A stretch of 64,000 nucleotides of DNA from Prescottella agglutinans. Its GTDB lineage: Bacteria; Actinomycetota; Actinomycetes; Mycobacteriales; Mycobacteriaceae. The stretch spans positions 1-64,000 of the forward strand of contig NZ_RKLP01000013.1 of NCBI RefSeq assembly GCF_004011865.1. Direction: 5' to 3'. Position 1 is the first letter of the stretch. Each line of letters starts with the position of its first letter. The position numbers and the translations under genes were made by a program. The notes under the pieces were generated by a model, which saw only the letters and a list, made by a program, of their open reading frames with translations, made no database searches and had not been told where the DNA came from. This document shows positions 59,580 through 64,000 of this stretch, one piece after another.

Positions 59580-60812
59580 TCACGGCTTGCCAGATCTCAT
59601 CCGGATCGGGCCGTCGTGCCCCGCCCGCATGCTCGCGACGACGTTGACGGCGAGCAGGGCAAGGAACGTCGCGATCGGCACGGTCCACGACCCGGTCACG
59701 GCGTGCAGCCACGACGCGAGCAGTGGGCCCGAGGCGGCGATGAGGTAGCCGCCGGTCTGCGCGACGGTGGAGAGCGCGGCCACGTGATCGGGCGTGCGCC
59801 CGCGATGCGCGTAGAGCACGCCCGCCACGGCCTGGCCGGCGCCGAGTCCGCCGCCGAGCACCATCGCCCACGCCGCGGGCGCCGCGGTCGGCGCGACGAG
59901 CAGTCCGGCGAACCCGGCGGCACAGACCGCCGCGATCGCGACGATGTGCGGGCGCTGATCGGTGGCTCGTCCGGCCAGGATCGGCGCGACGAGGCCTCCC
60001 GTCGCGACACCGACGATGAACAGCGCCTGCATGTTGCCGGCCACCGCGTCGTCGACGCCGGCGCCGACCAGGATGGAGGGCAGCCAGGCCAGTGTCGCGT
60101 AGAACAGCAGCGTCTGGAGACCGAAGAAGATCGTCAGGCTCCACGTGGTCCACGTGCGCAACACGCGAGGGCGTTCGTGCTCCGCGGGGGCGTGGACACG
60201 GGGTCGCTCGGCGTACCGCAACTGCGGGGCGATTCCGATCAGTGCCAACGTCGCCGGGATGACCGCGAGTCCGATTGCGGGCGGCCAGGATTCGCCCGCG
60301 GCACGCCATACCGGGATCATCAGGGCGGTGATCACCGCCGACCCGGCACCCATCGCCATCGCGTAGACGCCCATCATCACACCGGTGCGGTTCGGGGCGA
60401 ACCGCTTGCGCACGAACACCGGTACGAGCACATTCACGACGGCCGTCGCGATGCTGACGACGATCGTGCCGACGATCAGTCCGGGCATTCCCGCCATCCG
60501 GATCAGGGCGCCCGCGAGGAGGAGGACGCTGGCGGCGAACAGTGCTCGCTCCTCGCCCAGTCGTCGGCGGGCGACGACGGCCACCGGCGCGAACAGGCCC
60601 ATCACCAGCGGTGGGATCAGGCCGAGCAGCGTCACGACGGACGCGTCGAAGCCGGCCACCGGTGCCAGCGGGCCGATCTGGCCGAAGGCGACGCGTGTGT
60701 TGGCGCTGATCAGTACGAACCCGACGACCAGGATCGCCGCCGAGGCCCGGGGACTCGGTGTCGGGGTGGCATCGATCGGTCGGTCCCGCGCAACGGTCTG
60801 CGGTGACTGCAC
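59580..60812 (-). CDS. MFS transporter (CynX/NimT-like)
   Basis: 410 residues from a GTG 8 bases after AGGAGGG. Twelve membrane segments, with LISANTRVAFGQIGPLAP in the first periplasmic turn, the motif expected in the cyanate/2-nitroimidazole (CynX/NimT) group, followed by GLIPPLVMGLFAPVAVVARRRLGEERAL. Both domains and the central loop (RYAERPRVHAPAEHERPRVLRTW) are intact. Function: proton-coupled uptake or efflux of a small anion or drug. Divergent from a MerR gene, with an operator palindrome between them. Confidence 0.87.
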   Translation of the reverse strand: MQSPQTVARDRPIDATPTPSPRASAAILVVGFVLISANTRVAFGQIGPLAPVAGFDASVVTLLGLIPPLVMGLFAPVAVVARRRLGEERALFAASVLLLAGALIRMAGMPGLIVGTIVVSIATAVVNVLVPVFVRKRFAPNRTGVMMGVYAMAMGAGSAVITALMIPVWRAAGESWPPAIGLAVIPATLALIGIAPQLRYAERPRVHAPAEHERPRVLRTWTTWSLTIFFGLQTLLFYATLAWLPSILVGAGVDDAVAGNMQALFIVGVATGGLVAPILAGRATDQRPHIVAIAAVCAAGFAGLLVAPTAAPAAWAMVLGGGLGAGQAVAGVLYAHRGRTPDHVAALSTVAQTGGYLIAASGPLLASWLHAVTGSWTVPIATFLALLAVNVVASMRAGHDGPIRMRSGKP

Positions 60813-60851
60813 TGCTGTTTCCCTCCTGCGGATAGGCTCACAGGGTTCCCG

Positions 60852-60867
60852 CTCAAGTGAACTTGAG
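60852..60867. promoter_or_regulatory. MerR-type operator in the MFS/merR spacer
   Basis: CTCAAGT-GA-ACTTGAG, perfect 7-bp arms with a 2-bp spacer, 25 bases upstream of the merR GTG and 40 bases upstream of the MFS GTG. It is centred to control both divergent genes. Confidence 0.75.
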
Positions 60868-60891
60868 TGCAAGTCGGACGGAGGTGCCGAT

Positions 60892-61347
60892 GTGACAGAG
60901 CCGGATCTGTTCCCCATCGGCCAGGTGGCTCGCGCCTTCGGCATGTCGGTGGCGGCGCTGCGGTACTACGACGAACTCGGCCTGGTCCCGTCGTCCGAGC
61001 GCCGTGGGCGGGTGCGGTACTACACCCGTGACGGCCTCGCCCGCCTGGCCTACGTCCAGTTGTGGCATCACGACGGGCTGCTCTCCCTGGCGGACACGCA
61101 GGCGATCGTGGACTCGGACACCGTCGGGGAACGCAACCGCATGATCGAGGAGCAGTGCGAATCGATGAAGGAGCGCGTCCGCAGCATGTCGCGGGCGGTC
61201 GCGGTGCTCGAGCACATGCTCGGCTGCCGAACCGACAAGGCGAGGGACTGTCCCGTCACCGGCGGCTACATCAGGGCGCGGGTCGATGCGGCGCTGGCCG
61301 GTGACGACTTCGCCGACGACTTCCTCCCCCCGGCGCCGACCCGATGA
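60892..61347 (+). CDS. MerR-family transcriptional regulator
   Basis: 151 residues from the GTG 7 bases after GGAGG. HTH plus wing: FPIGQVARAFGMSVAALRYYDELGLVPSSERRGRVRYYTRDGLARLAYVQLW. A dimerising coiled coil (MIEEQCESMKERVRSMSRAVAVLEHML) precedes GCRTDKARDCPVTGGYI, which carries two cysteines 8 residues apart at the effector end. This could be a metal or thiol sensor, but the spacing is not that of ZntR or CueR. The stop overlaps the fetB start (ATGA), so it is co-translated with a metal-transport-like permease. Confidence 0.88.
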   Translation: MTEPDLFPIGQVARAFGMSVAALRYYDELGLVPSSERRGRVRYYTRDGLARLAYVQLWHHDGLLSLADTQAIVDSDTVGERNRMIEEQCESMKERVRSMSRAVAVLEHMLGCRTDKARDCPVTGGYIRARVDAALAGDDFADDFLPPAPTR

Positions 61348-62105
61348 GCAACGCGCTGGCGAACCCCGGCCTCGCACTGTTCGCGCTGTGCGTGGTGATG
61401 GTCGCCGTCGCTGCGGTGGTGTACCGGATCGCCGGGCTCGGCAACCCGCTGACCGCGCCGTGGGCCGCGGCGCGCGGCGCGCTGCAACTGGCCGCGGTCT
61501 CCCTGGTCCTGGCGGCCGCGCTCGCACACCTGTGGTCGTCGTTCCTGGTCCTGGCCGTCATGTTCGCGGCCGCAGCGGTCACCGCGGGCCGCCGGGCGGA
61601 GGCGGGGCGATCGGCGGCGTGGTTGTCCGTCGCGCTTGCCTGCGGTGCGGGGGTGGTGATTCCGCTGATGCTGGTCAGCGGGGTGGTGCCGCTGGAGGGC
61701 GTCGCGCTCGTGCCGATCGGCGGCATCGTCCTGGGCAACGCGATGACCGCGACGGCCCTGGCCGCCAAGCGGGGACTGGACGCGATCGACCAGCGGTGGG
61801 GTGAGGTCGAGGCCGGACTGAGCCTCGGCTTCAGCGTCCGGGACGCCCGCATGGAGGTGGTCGGACCGGCCGCGTCCGACGCCCTGCTGCCCAGCCTCGA
61901 TCAGACCCGGACGGTGGGCCTGGTGACGCTGCCGGGCGCGTTCGTCGGTGTGCTGCTGGCCACCGGCTCGGCGGTCCAGGCGGGTGCGGTGCAGATCCTG
62001 GTGCTCGTCGGTGTGCTGCTCGCGCAGACGTGCGCGGTGGCGGTCGCGATCGAACTGGTCGCGCGCGGCGTGGTCCACCGGCCCGGGGCCCACCCGGTGT
62101 ACTGA
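61344..62105 (+). CDS. fetB: FetB/UPF0014-family permease
   Basis: 253 residues, about six membrane segments, in the usual order for UPF0014: ARGALQLAAVSLVLAAAL, VIPLMLVSGVVPLEGVALVPIGGIVLGNAMTATALA, and the C-terminal RTVGLVTLPGAFVGVLLATGSAVQAGAVQILVLVGVLLAQTCAVAVAIELV. The QTRTVGLVTLPGAFVG and GNAMTA blocks are diagnostic. In Escherichia coli FetB is the permease of an iron-exporting ABC system with FetA. No fetA-like ATPase is in the window, which is unusual. Confidence 0.88.
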   Translation: MSNALANPGLALFALCVVMVAVAAVVYRIAGLGNPLTAPWAAARGALQLAAVSLVLAAALAHLWSSFLVLAVMFAAAAVTAGRRAEAGRSAAWLSVALACGAGVVIPLMLVSGVVPLEGVALVPIGGIVLGNAMTATALAAKRGLDAIDQRWGEVEAGLSLGFSVRDARMEVVGPAASDALLPSLDQTRTVGLVTLPGAFVGVLLATGSAVQAGAVQILVLVGVLLAQTCAVAVAIELVARGVVHRPGAHPVY

Positions 62106-62194
62106 GCACCTGCACGAGTCGAACATCGGGTGAACACTCGGTACTTCTCCCCTTTCGAGTTGAACGAGCGTCCGAGATTCGTTGTGATCCAGTG

Positions 62195-63880
62195 GTGTTC
62201 GAGAACATTGAGACCGGAGTAGTGAGCCGTCGCGGACTGCTGCGCGGCTCGGTGGTGCTGGCAGGTGCCGGCGTCGCCGCCGCGGCCACGGGACGCGCGT
62301 CGGCCGGCGTTCCGGCACCCGGATTCGTGCACGGCGTCGCGTCGGGCGACCCGCTCCCGGACCGCGTGATCATCTGGACGCGGATCACGCCGTCCGGGGA
62401 CGCGCTGCCGGGTTCGGGCGTGGGGCCGACGGTCTCGCTGACCTGGCAGGTCGCGACCGACCCGGGATTCGCGAACGTGGTGCGCGACGGCGCGGTGACC
62501 GCCGGCCCCGACACCGACCACACCGTCAAGGTCGACGTCACGGGGCTGCGTCCCGGCACCGGCTACTACTACCGATTCACGGCGCTCGGACAGACGTCGC
62601 CGGTCGGGCGCACCCGCACCGCCCCCGCCACCGACGCGGATCTCGGACGGCTGCGGTTCGGTGTCGTCTCGTGCTCCAACTGGGAGGCGGGCTACTTCGC
62701 GTCGTACCGGTTCCTGGCCGAGCGCGACGATCTCGACGCGGTTCTGCACCTGGGCGACTACATCTACGAGTACGGCCGCGGCGAGTACGGGGCCCGCAAC
62801 GGGTCCGTCCGCCTGCACGATCCGGCGCACGAGATCGTCTCGCTCGCCGACTACCGGATCCGCCACGCACAGTACAAGACCGATCCGGACCTCCTGGCGC
62901 TGCACGCGAAGGTGCCGTTCGTCGCGACCTGGGACGACCACGAGTCGGCGGACAACTCGTACGCCGGCGGCGCCGAGAACCACGACCCGGCCACCGAGGG
63001 CGACTGGGCTGCCCGCAAGGCCGCGTCGGCGCGGGCCTACTTCGAGTGGATGCCGGTGCGGGTCAGCGGCTTCGGACCGGACACGCCCCTCTACCGACGG
63101 TTCCGGTTCGGAAATCTCGCCGAGATCTCGATGCTGGACCTGCGCACCTACCGTGACCAGGAGGCGTCCGCGGGCGCCGGGTGGCGAAAGGTCGACTCCC
63201 CCGACCGGACCATCACCGGTCGCGCGCAACTGGATTGGCTGACCAGCGGCATCGTCACCTCGCCGACGCAATGGAAGATCGTCGGCAATCCGGTGATGAT
63301 CACGCCGTGCGTGTTCCCCCCGCTCGACAACCGCACCATGGGGGCGATCACCGAGATGGTGGGCGTGCCCGACGCCGGCATTCCCTACAACACCGACCAG
63401 TGGGACGGCTACACCGCCGACCGCCGTCGACTGTTCGACGCGATCACCGCGAACGGGATCCGCAACACCGTCTTCCTCACCGGCGACATCCACACGTCGT
63501 GGGCGTGCGACCTGCCGGTCGATGCCGCGAACTACCCGGGCGCCGGCACCGTCGGCACCGAGTTCGTGGTGCCGTCGGTGACGTCCCCCAACATCGACGA
63601 CACACTCAACGTTCCGCCGCGCACCGCGACCGTCGCGATCGAGGAGGCGTTCAAGTCGATCAACCGTCACGTCCGGTACGTCGAACTCGACTCGCACGGC
63701 TACGGCGTCTTCGAGGTGGACAGGCAAGGGGCGCAGATGGACTGGTTCTACGTCAACGATCCGACGGATCCGCGTGGCACCGCGCGGCACGCGGCGAGCT
63801 ACCGGGTCGCTGACGGCACCCAGCAGGCCCATCCGGTCGCGGGCCCGGTCGATCCGGCGGGCTATCGTCCGGGCGCGTGA
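62195..63880 (+). CDS. phoD: alkaline phosphatase D, Tat-exported
   Basis: 561 residues from a GTG (a GTG at 62222 is an alternative, neither with an ideal ribosome site). The twin-arginine signal reads VVSRRGLLRGSVVLAGAG, cleaved near RASAG. The PhoD N-domain begins FVHGVASGDPLPDRVIIWTRI. Metal-site blocks follow: VVSCSNWEAGYF, LHLGDYIYEYG, FVATWDDHESADNSY, and near the end FLTGDIHTSWACDL. PhoD uses Ca2+ and Fe3+ to release phosphate from mono- and diesters outside the cell. Family length normal. Confidence 0.93.
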   Translation: MFENIETGVVSRRGLLRGSVVLAGAGVAAAATGRASAGVPAPGFVHGVASGDPLPDRVIIWTRITPSGDALPGSGVGPTVSLTWQVATDPGFANVVRDGAVTAGPDTDHTVKVDVTGLRPGTGYYYRFTALGQTSPVGRTRTAPATDADLGRLRFGVVSCSNWEAGYFASYRFLAERDDLDAVLHLGDYIYEYGRGEYGARNGSVRLHDPAHEIVSLADYRIRHAQYKTDPDLLALHAKVPFVATWDDHESADNSYAGGAENHDPATEGDWAARKAASARAYFEWMPVRVSGFGPDTPLYRRFRFGNLAEISMLDLRTYRDQEASAGAGWRKVDSPDRTITGRAQLDWLTSGIVTSPTQWKIVGNPVMITPCVFPPLDNRTMGAITEMVGVPDAGIPYNTDQWDGYTADRRRLFDAITANGIRNTVFLTGDIHTSWACDLPVDAANYPGAGTVGTEFVVPSVTSPNIDDTLNVPPRTATVAIEEAFKSINRHVRYVELDSHGYGVFEVDRQGAQMDWFYVNDPTDPRGTARHAASYRVADGTQQAHPVAGPVDPAGYRPGA

Positions 63881-63923
63881 GCGCACCGCGCCGAGAGCCC
63901 GTCCGCGCCGATATGTTCGACCG

Positions 63924-64000
63924 ATGAGCGCGGACCACAGCTATGACGTCTACACCCTCGAACTCGGCCCCTACGACACACTGGCGGAGTTGCATCGCGA
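63924..64000 (+). CDS. start of an unidentified gene, cut by the window edge
   Basis: ATG opens MSADHSYDVYTLELGPYDTL..., 25 residues, with no stop before the end. 43 bases after phoD. Too short to identify. Confidence 0.55.
   Translation, partial: MSADHSYDVYTLELGPYDTLAELHR

Noticed and set aside
61901-63886. 661-residue antisense frame over phoD
   Set aside because: Val/Arg/Gly shadow frame; PhoD motifs and the Tat signal are on the plus strand.
1-64000. tRNA genes, rRNA genes, CRISPR arrays, known riboswitches
   Set aside because: No T-loop/acceptor pairs, regular spaced repeats or recognisable riboswitch cores were seen by eye; a covariance-model search would be decisive.

Overview
The window is high-G+C actinobacterial chromosome. 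An actinobacterial integration host factor (mIHF), a carboxylic acid reductase, a secreted cutinase, an iniA/iniC-like dynamin pair and dense operons with GTG/TTG starts point to a mycolic-acid-containing member of the Mycobacteriales, most likely Rhodococcus or a close relative. This is inferred from gene content only. No rRNA, tRNA, CRISPR array or intact insertion sequence was seen.

Layout. 1-2.8 kb: end of an old-yellow-enzyme gene, a secreted PI-PLC-like phosphodiesterase and an SDR with a strong terminator. 2.9-7.8 kb: an accessory stretch bounded by two diverged copies of a ~235-bp direct repeat. It holds a small membrane protein, an IS30 transposase remnant and a stress cluster (grpE-like, hsp20, merR) lacking dnaK and dnaJ. 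7.9-11.2 kb: a four-gene minus-strand operon of uncharacterised genes (HEAT-like and DUF4274-like proteins) with a duplicated 39-bp gene junction. 11.3-18.4 kb: mixed small genes, a divergent MFS/LysR pair, DUF2716, SRPBCC and AlkD-like genes.

18.5-23.5 kb: a three-gene operon of SQD1-type UDP-sulfoquinovose synthase, BcsB-like membrane protein and processive GT2 glycosyltransferase, suggesting an exopolysaccharide that may contain sulfoquinovose. 23.8-30.8 kb: the most striking module. Two dynamin-like GTPases (iniA/iniC type), an ECF sigma factor, two acidic or glycine-rich proteins, a C39-like cysteine peptidase and a protein with nine DxDxDG-type calcium-binding repeats. Three minus-strand transcription units here share one promoter architecture, GGGAAC-N17-CATC, which looks like a local sigma-factor regulon.

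31-38.4 kb: an SRPBCC protein; an ABC exporter with its own Cro-type regulator and an AT-rich operator/promoter; a DksA/TraR-type zinc-finger protein; a YCII/DGPF protein plus ECF42-type sigma factor behind a TGTCGA-N17-CGAC promoter; and a lipase-like hydrolase. 38.4-48.7 kb: carboxylic acid reductase divergent from a cutinase, a PAS-like protein, an SDR and a P1B-5 ATPase with a C-terminal hemerythrin domain. 48.8-56 kb: a membrane protein/PrsW/AIM24 operon, a flavin monooxygenase, a streptomycin/hydroxyurea-kinase-like protein, a secreted protein, mihF and an enoyl-CoA hydratase. 56.2-64 kb: aminopeptidase N, a 36-residue hydrophobic peptide gene with a strong terminator, a divergent MFS/MerR pair with a palindromic operator, fetB coupled to the merR gene, a Tat-exported PhoD phosphatase and the start of a further gene cut by the window edge.
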